In this document: positions 18,704 to 24,901 of the stretch, piece by piece
How the letters are laid out: each line of letters starts with the position of its first letter
How positions within the stretch are numbered: the first letter of the stretch is position 1
Assembly (NCBI RefSeq): GCF_030406605.1
Contig: NZ_CP129104.1
Coordinates: forward strand, 1,824,799-1,888,798
Source: Curtobacterium sp. 458
Lineage (GTDB): Bacteria > Actinomycetota > Actinomycetes > Actinomycetales > Microbacteriaceae
DNA length: 64,000 bases
Direction: 5' to 3'
Program-made: the position numbers and the translations under genes
The notes under the pieces: generated by a model
Database searches by the model: none
Seen by the model: only the letters and a program-made list of their open reading frames with translations
Told to the model about the DNA's origin: nothing

Positions 18704-18759
18704 GACTGGAGGCCCGGACCACGTGACCGACGCCGGTCACGTGATGCGGGCCTCCAGTC
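18704..18759. terminator. Palindromic repeat with internal stem (GGAGGC family)
   Basis: Outer arms GACTGGAGGCCCG and CGGGCCTCCAGTC enclose a second stem ACGTGACC/GGTCACGT. It follows the Gfo/Idh/MocA gene and ends about 20 nt before the start of the thiamine diphosphate enzyme, where a -35 element would be expected. Confidence 0.6.
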
Positions 18760-18772
18760 GGGCGCGGAGCGC

Positions 18773-19927
18773 TCAGCCGATCGCGTGCCAGGCGCGGTCG
18801 CGCGCACTGTCGAGGACCGCCGCGATGATCGCCGCGGCGCGCGCGCCGTCCGCGAAGGTCGGGAGCCCCTCGGGGGACCCGCCGCGGACGGCGTCGTAGG
18901 TGTCGGCGACGAACGCCGTGAACGCGTCGAGGTAGCCCTGCGGGTGGCCAGCCGGCACGACCGCGAGGCGCCGCTGGTCCGGGGGGCCCTGCGTGGGGTC
19001 GCGGACGATGATCTGGGCGCCGCGCTCGGTGCCGAACCAGGCCGACTCCGGCTGCTCCTGGTCGAAGGCGGCCGACCCGAGGGTGCCGTCCACCTCGAAC
19101 CAGAGCCGGTTCTTGCGGCCGGCGGAGACCTGCGAGATGACGACGTTCCCGATGCGGCCGGCACCGGTGCGGAACGTGGCGACCGCGGTGTCCTCCGTCG
19201 TGACGTCGGCGCGCTGGCTGGCGTCCGCGAGCGGGTCCGGGTCGGGGGATCCGGAGAACGACGGGCCGGACGCCGCGGGTCGGGTCGGGTAGACGACGTC
19301 GGTGGCGGCCGAGACCTCGACGAAGCGCTGGCCGGTGACGAACTCGACGAGGTCGCACCAGTGCGAGCCGATGTCGGCGAACGCCCGCGATGCACCGCTC
19401 GAGGACGGGTCGACCCGCCACGAGGAGGCGTCCTCGTCGAGCATCCAGTCCTGCAGGTAGTGCCCGTGCACGGCGAGCAGTCGACCGAGCTCGCCCTCGG
19501 CCACACGGGCGCGGATCTCCCGGACGACCGGGTGGTACCGGTACACGAACGGGACGGTGGCGACGACACCGGCCTCCGCCGCCGCGGCGACGAGCTCGTC
19601 CGCCTGCTCGGGGTCGAGCGCGAGCGGCTTCTCGCAGACGACGTGGATGCCGGCGCGGATCACCGCGAGGGACTGCGGGTGGTGCTGGCCGTTCGGGGTG
19701 CACACGTGCACGACGTCGGGAGCGTCCGCGATGACCTCGTCGAGCGACCCGTACCCACGGGGGAGCCCGAGCTGCTCGGCGACCTGGGCGGACCGGTCCG
19801 GGGTGCGTCCGAGGACCCCGAGGACCTCGGCACCCGCGGCCGACGCCGCGCGGACGTGCACGCCCGCGATCATGCCCGTGCCGATCACCGCGACGCGGAG
19901 GCGCCGCCCGTCGTGCTCACTGCTCAT
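18773..19927 (-). CDS. Gfo/Idh/MocA family oxidoreductase
   Basis: A 384-aa NAD(P)-dependent oxidoreductase. The Rossmann motif VAVIGTGMIAGVHVRA is near residues 11-26 and VVCEKPLALDPEQ (the EKP motif) near residue 96; VGSHW-like metal/substrate positions appear as DIGSHWCDLVEF around residue 185. GAGGGAGCACC before ATG 19927 is a good ribosome-binding site and rules out the much longer open frame upstream, which lacks one. It is a monocistron divergent from the glucose-6-phosphate dehydrogenase gene. It shares its fold but little detail with the first protein of this family at 1.1 kb. The substrate is unknown. Confidence 0.9.
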   Translation of the reverse strand: MSSEHDGRRLRVAVIGTGMIAGVHVRAASAAGAEVLGVLGRTPDRSAQVAEQLGLPRGYGSLDEVIADAPDVVHVCTPNGQHHPQSLAVIRAGIHVVCEKPLALDPEQADELVAAAAEAGVVATVPFVYRYHPVVREIRARVAEGELGRLLAVHGHYLQDWMLDEDASSWRVDPSSSGASRAFADIGSHWCDLVEFVTGQRFVEVSAATDVVYPTRPAASGPSFSGSPDPDPLADASQRADVTTEDTAVATFRTGAGRIGNVVISQVSAGRKNRLWFEVDGTLGSAAFDQEQPESAWFGTERGAQIIVRDPTQGPPDQRRLAVVPAGHPQGYLDAFTAFVADTYDAVRGGSPEGLPTFADGARAAAIIAAVLDSARDRAWHAIG

Positions 19928-20053
19928 GGTGCTCCCTCGCGCCGGACTGCCCCCACCGTAGCGGCGCGACCGGGCGCACGCCCGCCGGTGGTGTGCGCGG
20001 CGCGCAGCCCGACGGAGACGGGTCCGGACCCGGCCACCTGCAGGACTCGTGAG

Positions 20054-20059
20054 TACGTT
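20054..20059 (+). promoter_or_regulatory. -10 box for a leaderless glucose-6-phosphate dehydrogenase transcript
   Basis: TACGTT ends 7 nt before ATG 20067, the spacing expected if transcription begins at the start codon. Confidence 0.45.
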
Positions 20060-20066
20060 CTGGGGC

Positions 20067-21491
20067 ATGTCGAGCCTCCAGACCACCCTGCTCATCCTCG
20101 GTGCCAGCGGCGACCTCTCCAAGCGGCTGCTGCTCCCCGGTCTCGCCACCCTGTTGGAGGTGAAGGAGGACTGGGACGTGCAGCTCGTCGGAGCCGGTAC
20201 GGAGGACCTGTCGGACGACGACTGGAAGCGTCTCGTGCACGATGCGTTCGAGAACGCACAGGCGTCGAAGAACGAGGAGGACGAGGGCGCGCACGACGGC
20301 TCCGAGCGACTGAGCGGCCGGCTCCGCGCCGTCGTCGAGGCGTCGAGCTACCGCAAGTCCGACGTCACCAGCGCGGACGACTTGAAGGCCCTCCTCGCGG
20401 ACTGCCACCACGACCCGGCCGTCTACTTCGCCCTGCCCCCGGCCGTCACCGAGAAGAGCTGCGAGGTCCTCGCCGGGCTCGAGCTCCCGAAAGGCACCCG
20501 CTTCGCGCTCGAGAAGCCGTTCGGTACCGACGCCGCGAGCGCCGAGCACCTGAACGACGTGCTGCACGGGTTCCTGCCCGAGGAGCGCATCCACCGCGTC
20601 GACCACTTCCTCGGCCGCTCCACCGTGCTCAACCTGCTCGGCCTGCGCTTCGCCAACCGCATCGTCGAGCCGCTGCTGTCCTCCCAGCACGTCGAGCGCA
20701 TCGACATCGTCTACGACGAGACGCTCGGACTCGAGGGACGTGCCCGCTACTACGACAAGGCCGGCGCCCTCGTCGACATGATCCAGAGCCACCTGCTCCA
20801 GGTGATGGCCGTCGTCGCGATGGAGGCACCCGCGTCGATCGACGCCGACGACCTCCGCACGCAGAAGGAACTCGTGCTGCGCGCCGTCCGACCCTGGGGT
20901 GGCGACGTCGTCGCGGCCGGCAAGCGAGCGCGCTACACGGCCGGCACGGTCGGCGACCGGAAGCTCCCGAGCTACGTCGACGAGGACGGTGTGGACCCCT
21001 CGCTCGGCACCGAGACGCTCGCGCAGCTCACCCTCGAGGTCGCGAACTGGCGCTGGGCCGGCGTCCCGATCACGCTCCGGTCGGGCAAGGCGCTCGGGCA
21101 GCAGCGTCGCGAGATCGTCATCACGTTCAAGGACTCGCCGCACGTGCCGAACGGGCTGACCGGTGCCGAGCGGCCCGACCGGCTCCGCATCTGGATCGCC
21201 CCGGACGAGATGCAGCTCGAACTCAACGTGAACGGCCCCGGCGACCCGTACACGATCGACCACACCGCGCTGTCGGTGACCTTCAACCCCGGCCGGCTGA
21301 GTGCCTACGGCGAGGTGCTCGCCGGGGTCCTCGAGGGCGACGCCACGCTCTCCGTCCGCGGGGACAGCGCCGTGCAGGGCTGGAAGGTCGTCGAGCCGTT
21401 CCTCCAGGCCTGGCGCGACGGGAAGACGCCGCTCGACGACTACGCCGCCGGGTCCGAGGGGCCGGACGGCTGGGACAACATCGACGCCTGA
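20067..21491 (+). CDS. zwf: Glucose-6-phosphate dehydrogenase
   Basis: First enzyme of the oxidative pentose phosphate pathway, 474 aa: glucose 6-phosphate plus NAD(P)+ to 6-phosphogluconolactone. The nucleotide-binding GASGDLSKR is at about 11-19, EKPFG near residue 155, and the active-site signature RVDHFLGR near residue 180, with the catalytic His in RVDHF. The start was set at ATG 20067 because a TACGTT -10 sits 7 nt upstream; GTG 20049, 18 nt earlier, has only a weak AGGA. It stands alone, without the opcA, tal or tkt genes that often accompany the main actinobacterial zwf, so it may be a second copy in this genome. Confidence 0.93.
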   Translation: MSSLQTTLLILGASGDLSKRLLLPGLATLLEVKEDWDVQLVGAGTEDLSDDDWKRLVHDAFENAQASKNEEDEGAHDGSERLSGRLRAVVEASSYRKSDVTSADDLKALLADCHHDPAVYFALPPAVTEKSCEVLAGLELPKGTRFALEKPFGTDAASAEHLNDVLHGFLPEERIHRVDHFLGRSTVLNLLGLRFANRIVEPLLSSQHVERIDIVYDETLGLEGRARYYDKAGALVDMIQSHLLQVMAVVAMEAPASIDADDLRTQKELVLRAVRPWGGDVVAAGKRARYTAGTVGDRKLPSYVDEDGVDPSLGTETLAQLTLEVANWRWAGVPITLRSGKALGQQRREIVITFKDSPHVPNGLTGAERPDRLRIWIAPDEMQLELNVNGPGDPYTIDHTALSVTFNPGRLSAYGEVLAGVLEGDATLSVRGDSAVQGWKVVEPFLQAWRDGKTPLDDYAAGSEGPDGWDNIDA

Positions 21492-21503
21492 GCGGCCGAC
21501 CAC

Positions 21504-21547
21504 CGGACGGGAGGCACGTGGCGGGGCCGCCACGTGCCTCCCGTCCG
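21504..21547. terminator. Palindromic repeat/terminator-like hairpin (GGAGGC family)
   Basis: CGGACGGGAGGCACGTGGCG pairs with the mirrored CGCCACGTGCCTCCCGTCCG around a GGGC centre, 13 nt after the zwf stop. No T-run is present. Confidence 0.65.
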
Positions 21548-21597
21548 TCGTCCGGTCACCACGCACACGGGCGGGGCGGCCGCCCGGTCAGCGGGCG

Positions 21598-21603
21598 TAG
21601 CGT
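21598..21603 (+). promoter_or_regulatory. -10 box for a leaderless dienelactone hydrolase transcript
   Basis: TAGCGT ends 6 nt before GTG 21610. There is no Shine-Dalgarno sequence, so the mRNA probably begins at the start codon. Confidence 0.55.
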
Positions 21604-21609
21604 CGGCTC

Positions 21610-22386
21610 GTGACCACCATCGACGACATCCTGCAGACCGTCCCCGACCCCGCCGGCGCCGACGTGCGCGTCGAGACCGTGCGCTACGACCACGAGGGCA
21701 CCGTCCTCGAGGGCGTGCTCGCGAAGGACCACGCCATCGCGGGCCCGCGTCCCGCCGTGCTCGTCGTGCACGACTGGCACGGCGTCAACGAGCACGTGCA
21801 CGCCCGGGTGACGATGCTCGCGCGCCTCGGGTACGTCGCGTTCGGCGCCGACATCTACGGCGCCGACGTCCGACCCGGCGACGACACGGCCGGCCAGGTC
21901 GCCGGCTCGTACTACCAGGACCTCCCGCTGCTCCGGGCCCGTGCACTCGCCGGGTTCGAGCAGCTCCGCCGCGACCCCGACGTCGACCACACCCGCATCG
22001 CCGTCATGGGCTACTGCTTCGGCGGGTCGACGGCCCTCGAGCTCGCCCGCACCGGAGCGGACCTCGTCGGCGCGGTGTCGTTCCACGGCGGTCTGATCGC
22101 CCACGAGCCGTCCGACGCGCACCAGATCCGGGCGAAGCTCCTGGTGCTCACCGGTGGTTCCGACCCGGTCGTCCCCGACGAGAAGGTGCACGAGTGGCAG
22201 GACGAGATGCGTGCGGCGCCCGAGGTCGACTGGCAGGTCGTCACCTACTCGGGCGCGATGCACGCGTTCGCCGTCCCGGGCACGGACGCTCCCGACCACG
22301 GCGCGCAGTACCAGGCGACGGCGGACCGGCGGTCGTGGCAGGCGTTGCAGACGTTCCTCGGCGAGGTGTTCGACGAGGAGGCCTAG
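21610..22386 (+). CDS. Dienelactone hydrolase family protein
   Basis: A 258-aa alpha/beta hydrolase of the dienelactone hydrolase family. The nucleophile elbow is GYCFGGS with Cys as nucleophile (near residue 136), Asp is in GGSDPVVPDEK (near 183), and His in SGAMHAFAVPG (near 218), the Cys-Asp-His triad of this family rather than Ser-Asp-His. HDWHGVNEHV near residue 56 supplies oxyanion-hole residues. The GTG start fits the TAGCGT box 6 nt upstream. It is a single-gene unit after zwf. Family members hydrolyse lactones or esters; no aromatic-degradation genes are nearby, so the natural substrate is open. Confidence 0.9.
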   Translation: MTTIDDILQTVPDPAGADVRVETVRYDHEGTVLEGVLAKDHAIAGPRPAVLVVHDWHGVNEHVHARVTMLARLGYVAFGADIYGADVRPGDDTAGQVAGSYYQDLPLLRARALAGFEQLRRDPDVDHTRIAVMGYCFGGSTALELARTGADLVGAVSFHGGLIAHEPSDAHQIRAKLLVLTGGSDPVVPDEKVHEWQDEMRAAPEVDWQVVTYSGAMHAFAVPGTDAPDHGAQYQATADRRSWQALQTFLGEVFDEEA

Positions 22387-22436
22387 GCCGTCGGCGATGG
22401 CGCGACACGCCGAGCGGCCGGTCCGGAGGGCCTCGA

Positions 22437-22466
22437 TTGGCGCGTGGCCCGCACCTGTTGTAGAGT
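22437..22466 (+). promoter_or_regulatory. Promoter of tRNA-Arg
   Basis: TTGGCG (22437-22442) and TAGAGT (22461-22466) are separated by 18 nt and lie 22 nt before the mature tRNA end. Confidence 0.6.
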
Positions 22467-22488
22467 CTTCCACGGCCGCAAACGCCAC

Positions 22489-22561
22489 GCGCTCGTAGCT
22501 CAATGGATAGAGCATCTGACTACGGATCAGAAGGTTGGGGGTTCGAGTCCCTTCGAGCGCA
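22489..22561 (+). tRNA. tRNA-Arg (anticodon ACG)
   Basis: A 73-nt cloverleaf: acceptor stem GCGCTCG/CGAGCGC with discriminator A, D-arm AGCTCAATGGATAGAGC, anticodon arm CTGACTACGGATCAG with anticodon ACG (wobble A expected to become inosine, reading CGU/CGC/CGA), and T-arm with GGTTCGAGTCC. CCA is not encoded. It is followed by a strong hairpin terminator. Confidence 0.97.
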
Positions 22562-22581
22562 CACTGTTTGAGACAGCAGGG

Positions 22582-22618
22582 AAGACGCCCCCGGTTCCAT
22601 CGGAACCGGGGGCGTCTT
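22582..22618 (+). terminator. Terminator of tRNA-Arg
   Basis: AAGACGCCCCCGGTTCC and GGAACCGGGGGCGTCTT form a perfect 17-bp stem around the loop ATC, 20 nt after the tRNA, followed by CTGTTCC rather than a full T-run. Confidence 0.8.
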
Positions 22619-22695
22619 CTGTTCCCGCGTCTTCTGCTCCCGGGGTGGGGTGGCTCTCGCCGCCACGGCTGCCGTCCGTCGTCGTTGGGTCGACC

Positions 22696-22797
22696 GCTGT
22701 CGAACGACTCCGTCGCTGTCGTACGACGACCACGACGTCGCTCGTCTCGCGGTCGCCCTGGCCGCGCGTGCGGGCAACGACGCCGCTGTCGCACGAC
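22696..22797. repeat. Three copies of GCTGTCGnACGAC
   Basis: The 13-nt motif occurs at 22696-22708 (n=A), 22715-22727 (n=T) and 22785-22797 (n=C). Its core GTCGnACGAC is self-complementary apart from the middle base. Function unknown. Confidence 0.6.
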
Positions 22798-22812
22798 AGC
22801 GGCGGCGTCGTT
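22776..22812. repeat. Long hairpin AACGACGCCGCTGTCG
   Basis: Left arm AACGACGCCGCTGTCG and right arm CGACAGCGGCGGCGTCGTT pair along 16 bp with a 3-nt bulge (GGC) around CA. It lies after the tRNA and before the convergent ene-reductase, so it may add to termination. Confidence 0.55.
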
Positions 22813-22845
22813 CCGCGACGGCGCGCAGTGAATGCACCCCCGAGG

Positions 22846-22889
22846 CGGACGGGAGGCGCGGTGCCAGCCGGCACCGCGCCTCCCGTCCG
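22846..22889. terminator. Palindromic repeat/terminator (GGAGGC family)
   Basis: CGGACGGGAGGCGCGGTGCC is mirrored by GGCACCGCGCCTCCCGTCCG around AGCC, a perfect 20-bp stem ending 17 nt from the ene-reductase stop codon on the minus strand. Confidence 0.7.
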
Positions 22890-22906
22890 TCAGTCGCTCA
22901 CGTCGA

Positions 22907-24001
22907 CTACGCGACCTGCACGCGCGACTCGGCGAGCGTCGGGTAGTCGGTGTAGCCCTCGGCCGTGGCGCCGTAGAACAGCTCCGGACGCGGCTCGTTG
23001 AGCTCCTCGTCCTGCTCCCAGCGGAGCGCGAGGTCCGGGTTCGCGATCGCCGGACGACCGACCGCCACGGCGTCGACGTGCTCGGAGTCGAGCAGCGCGA
23101 TCGCCTCGTCACGGGTGGTCACCGACGAGAAGCCCGAGTTCGCGATGAACGGCGCTCCGGCGGTGCGGCGGATCGTCTGCACGAGGTCCGACGCGATCTC
23201 CGCCTGGAGGACGTCGATGAACGCGAGACCGAGCGGCGCGAGGCCCTCCGCCACCGCGGTGTAGGTGGCGAGGACGTCGGCGTCGTCCTCCTCCAGCACG
23301 CCCTGGATGTTGTGCTGCGGCGAGAGGCGGATGCCGACGCGATCGGCGCCGATGGCCTCCGCGACGGCGGTGGTGACCTCGATCGCGAAGCGCGCGCGGT
23401 TCTCGGGGGAGCCGCCGTACTCGTCGGTGCGGGTGTTCGACACGGGGGACAGGAACTCGTGCACGAGGTAGCCGTTGGCGCCGTGGACCTCGACGCCGTC
23501 GAGCCCGGCCGCGATCGCGTTGCGTGCGGCCTGCGCGAAGCCCTGGACCGCCTCGCGGACCTCGGCGGTGGTCAGCTCGTGCGGGACGGGCATGTCGGCC
23601 TTGCTGCCGTCGGCGAGGTGCGTCTGCCCGGGGGCGGCGATCGCGCTCGGACCGACGATGCGCGGCGTCTCGGAGATCGACGTGTGGGAGACCCGGCCGC
23701 CGTGCATGAGCTGCATGACGATGGTGCCGCCCTCGGCGTGCACGGCGTCCGTCACGCGGCGCCACCCGGCGATCTGCTCGTCGGTCTCGATGCCGGGCTG
23801 GCCGGGGTAGGAGCGGCCCTCCTGGACGGGCCAGGTCCCCTCGGTGATGATCATCCCCATGCCCGCCCGCTGGCGGTAGTGCTCGACGAGCAGGTCGTTC
23901 GGGATGCCCTGGGCGCCGGCGCGGGTGCGCGTGAGCGGTGCCATGACGATCCGGTTGCGGAGGTGCAGTGCGCCGAAGTCGGCGGGTTCGAAGAGCTTCA
24001 C
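22907..24001 (-). CDS. Old Yellow Enzyme family ene-reductase (NADH:flavin oxidoreductase)
   Basis: A 364-aa FMN enzyme of the classical OYE/NemA group that reduces activated C=C bonds, and in homologues nitro compounds or nitrate esters. It opens with LFEPADFGALHLRNRIVMAPLTR, and the substrate-binding pair is His173/Asn176 in EVHGANGYL, with the nearby Tyr as proton donor; LRNRIVMAPLTRTRA supplies FMN contacts. The GTG start has a weak ribosome-binding site. The small zinc-ribbon-like gene begins 53 nt upstream on the same strand, so both are probably transcribed from the promoter at about 24.29 kb and controlled by the OhrR-like regulator. Confidence 0.93.
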   Translation of the reverse strand: MKLFEPADFGALHLRNRIVMAPLTRTRAGAQGIPNDLLVEHYRQRAGMGMIITEGTWPVQEGRSYPGQPGIETDEQIAGWRRVTDAVHAEGGTIVMQLMHGGRVSHTSISETPRIVGPSAIAAPGQTHLADGSKADMPVPHELTTAEVREAVQGFAQAARNAIAAGLDGVEVHGANGYLVHEFLSPVSNTRTDEYGGSPENRARFAIEVTTAVAEAIGADRVGIRLSPQHNIQGVLEEDDADVLATYTAVAEGLAPLGLAFIDVLQAEIASDLVQTIRRTAGAPFIANSGFSSVTTRDEAIALLDSEHVDAVAVGRPAIANPDLALRWEQDEELNEPRPELFYGATAEGYTDYPTLAESRVQVA

Positions 24002-24053
24002 GTGTCCGTTGAACCACGTGTTGCCGGGTGCAATTCCCCTTCGGGGCGGATCG

Positions 24054-24266
24054 TCAGCGACCGGGGCACACCAGCGTCGACGAGCGCACCTGACCCTCGG
24101 GTCGGATCACCTGGTGCAGCGACAGGGGCTGCCCGCAGATGGGGCAGGGGCGGTCGACCGTCCGGTCGTCGACGCCCTCGGGGTGGCCGGCGCCGATCTG
24201 CGACGGGCCCATCTTCTCGATGAGCGTGGTGTTCCACTTCTCGTACCAGCGGCCGAAGCGACCCAT
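24054..24266 (-). CDS. Small zinc-ribbon-like protein
   Basis: A 70-aa protein I do not recognise. It has CPICG near residue 41 and a third Cys four residues from the end (LVCPGR), with a His (SLHQV) between, which could make a small Cys/His metal site. AAAGGAAGGG gives a strong ribosome-binding site 3 nt before the ATG. Upstream is TTCGTGCACGAA, identical to the palindrome before the MarR gene. It is followed by the ene-reductase in the same orientation. A role in redox or electrophile response is an inference from that context only. Confidence 0.72.
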   Translation of the reverse strand: MGRFGRWYEKWNTTLIEKMGPSQIGAGHPEGVDDRTVDRPCPICGQPLSLHQVIRPEGQVRSSTLVCPGR

Positions 24267-24280
24267 CGCCCTTCCTTTCG

Positions 24281-24292
24281 TTCGTGCACGAA
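24281..24292. promoter_or_regulatory. OhrR/MarR operator upstream of zinc-ribbon protein and ene-reductase
   Basis: TTCGTGCACGAA is a perfect 12-bp palindrome, identical to the one at 24786-24797 before the MarR gene. On the minus strand it follows CAGAAT, a possible -10, and precedes the ribosome-binding site. Confidence 0.75.
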
Positions 24293-24326
24293 TGATTCTG
24301 CCACGAAGCGTTGCGGCGCGCCAGGG

Positions 24327-24770
24327 TCAGATGTCGTCGACCCGTTCCAGCAGTTCGGTCAGGTCGTCCTTGAGGGCCTCGAGCCGGGCGGGCGGCCATC
24401 CCAGTCGGTCGGCCACGGCGAGCGGCACCGCCTCGGCACGGTCGCGGAGCGCTCGGCCTGCCGTCGTCAGGGAGACCTCGAGCTGGCGTTCGTCGGCGGT
24501 GCTGCGAGCACGCTTGAGGTACCCGGAGGCTTCCAGTCGCTTGAGCAGCGGGCTGAGTGTCGCGGAGTCGAGGCGGAGTTCGCGGGCGATCTCCCGCACG
24601 GACCGCGGATCGCGCTCCCACAGCGCGAGCATCACGAGGTACTGCGGGTGGGTGAGCCCCATCGGCTCGAGGAGATCGCGGTACAGACCGATGACGCTCC
24701 GACTCGTCGCGGCGAGGGCGAAGCAGAGCTGCCGGTCGAGGGCGAGCGGGTCCACGTCGGTCTCGGTCAT
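24327..24770 (-). CDS. OhrR-like MarR-family regulator
   Basis: A 147-aa winged-helix regulator of the MarR family. The N-terminal sequence LDRQLCFALAATSRSV places a Cys (residue 16) where OhrR proteins carry their peroxide-sensing Cys, and the DNA-binding region runs SVREIARELRLDSATLSPLL (about 57-76) with the wing RSTADERQLEVSL. It probably senses organic peroxides or other electrophiles and represses itself and the ene-reductase unit, since both promoters contain TTCGTGCACGAA. TAGGGT ends 6 nt before the ATG, so its mRNA may be leaderless. No ohr gene is in the window. The Cys function is inferred. Confidence 0.88.
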   Translation of the reverse strand: MTETDVDPLALDRQLCFALAATSRSVIGLYRDLLEPMGLTHPQYLVMLALWERDPRSVREIARELRLDSATLSPLLKRLEASGYLKRARSTADERQLEVSLTTAGRALRDRAEAVPLAVADRLGWPPARLEALKDDLTELLERVDDI

Positions 24771-24776
24771 GCCCCC

Positions 24777-24797
24777 ACCCTACGCTTCGTGCACGAA
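24777..24797 (-). promoter_or_regulatory. -10 box and operator of the MarR gene
   Basis: TAGGGT (24777-24782 on the minus strand) lies 6 nt before the start codon. The operator TTCGTGCACGAA (24786-24797) sits 3 nt upstream of it, between -10 and -35, the position for autorepression. Confidence 0.75.
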
Positions 24798-24834
24798 CGA
24801 CCGGGTTCGCGGACGCTACGCGACGGGCGACGCA

Positions 24835-24879
24835 CTGGAGGCGCGGTGCCGGTCTCGGGGACCGGCACCGCGCCTCCAG
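24835..24879. terminator. Palindromic repeat/terminator (GGAGGC family)
   Basis: CTGGAGGCGCGGTGCCGGT and ACCGGCACCGCGCCTCCAG form a perfect 19-bp stem with loop CTCGGGG, ending 23 nt from the MMPL transporter stop. Confidence 0.7.
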
Positions 24880-24901
24880 GCGGTTGCGTCAGCGCGGAGC
24901 G

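Larger units (their letters stand above)
22562..22906. other. Gene-free stretch between tRNA-Arg and ene-reductase, rich in hairpins
   Basis: About 345 nt holding the tRNA terminator, three copies of GCTGTCGnACGAC, a large hairpin at 22776-22812 and a GGAGGC-family palindrome at 22846-22889. No open frame here is credible; the minus-strand frames crossing the tRNA give the familiar spurious tRNA-antisense peptide. Confidence 0.7.

Noticed and set aside
19928..20149. Longer start at 20149 for the second Gfo/Idh/MocA gene
   Set aside because: The extension overlaps the start of zwf, is Arg/Ala-rich, and the ATG at 19927 has a good ribosome-binding site directly before the Rossmann motif.
16511..21613. 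1700-residue plus-strand open frame
   Set aside because: It runs antisense to or out of frame with four well-supported genes and reads as low-complexity Arg/Ala/Gly/Asp sequence, a GC-bias shadow.
22444..22900. Minus-strand open frames across tRNA-Arg giving peptides with TRTPNLLIRSQ or SNPQPSDP
   Set aside because: These are well-known artefacts of translating the antisense of a tRNA gene; there is no ribosome-binding site or family support.
22562..22906. CRISPR array or integrated element after the tRNA
   Set aside because: The three 13-nt repeats are unevenly spaced (19 and 70 nt), too short for CRISPR, and there is no cas, integrase or duplicated tRNA 3' end.
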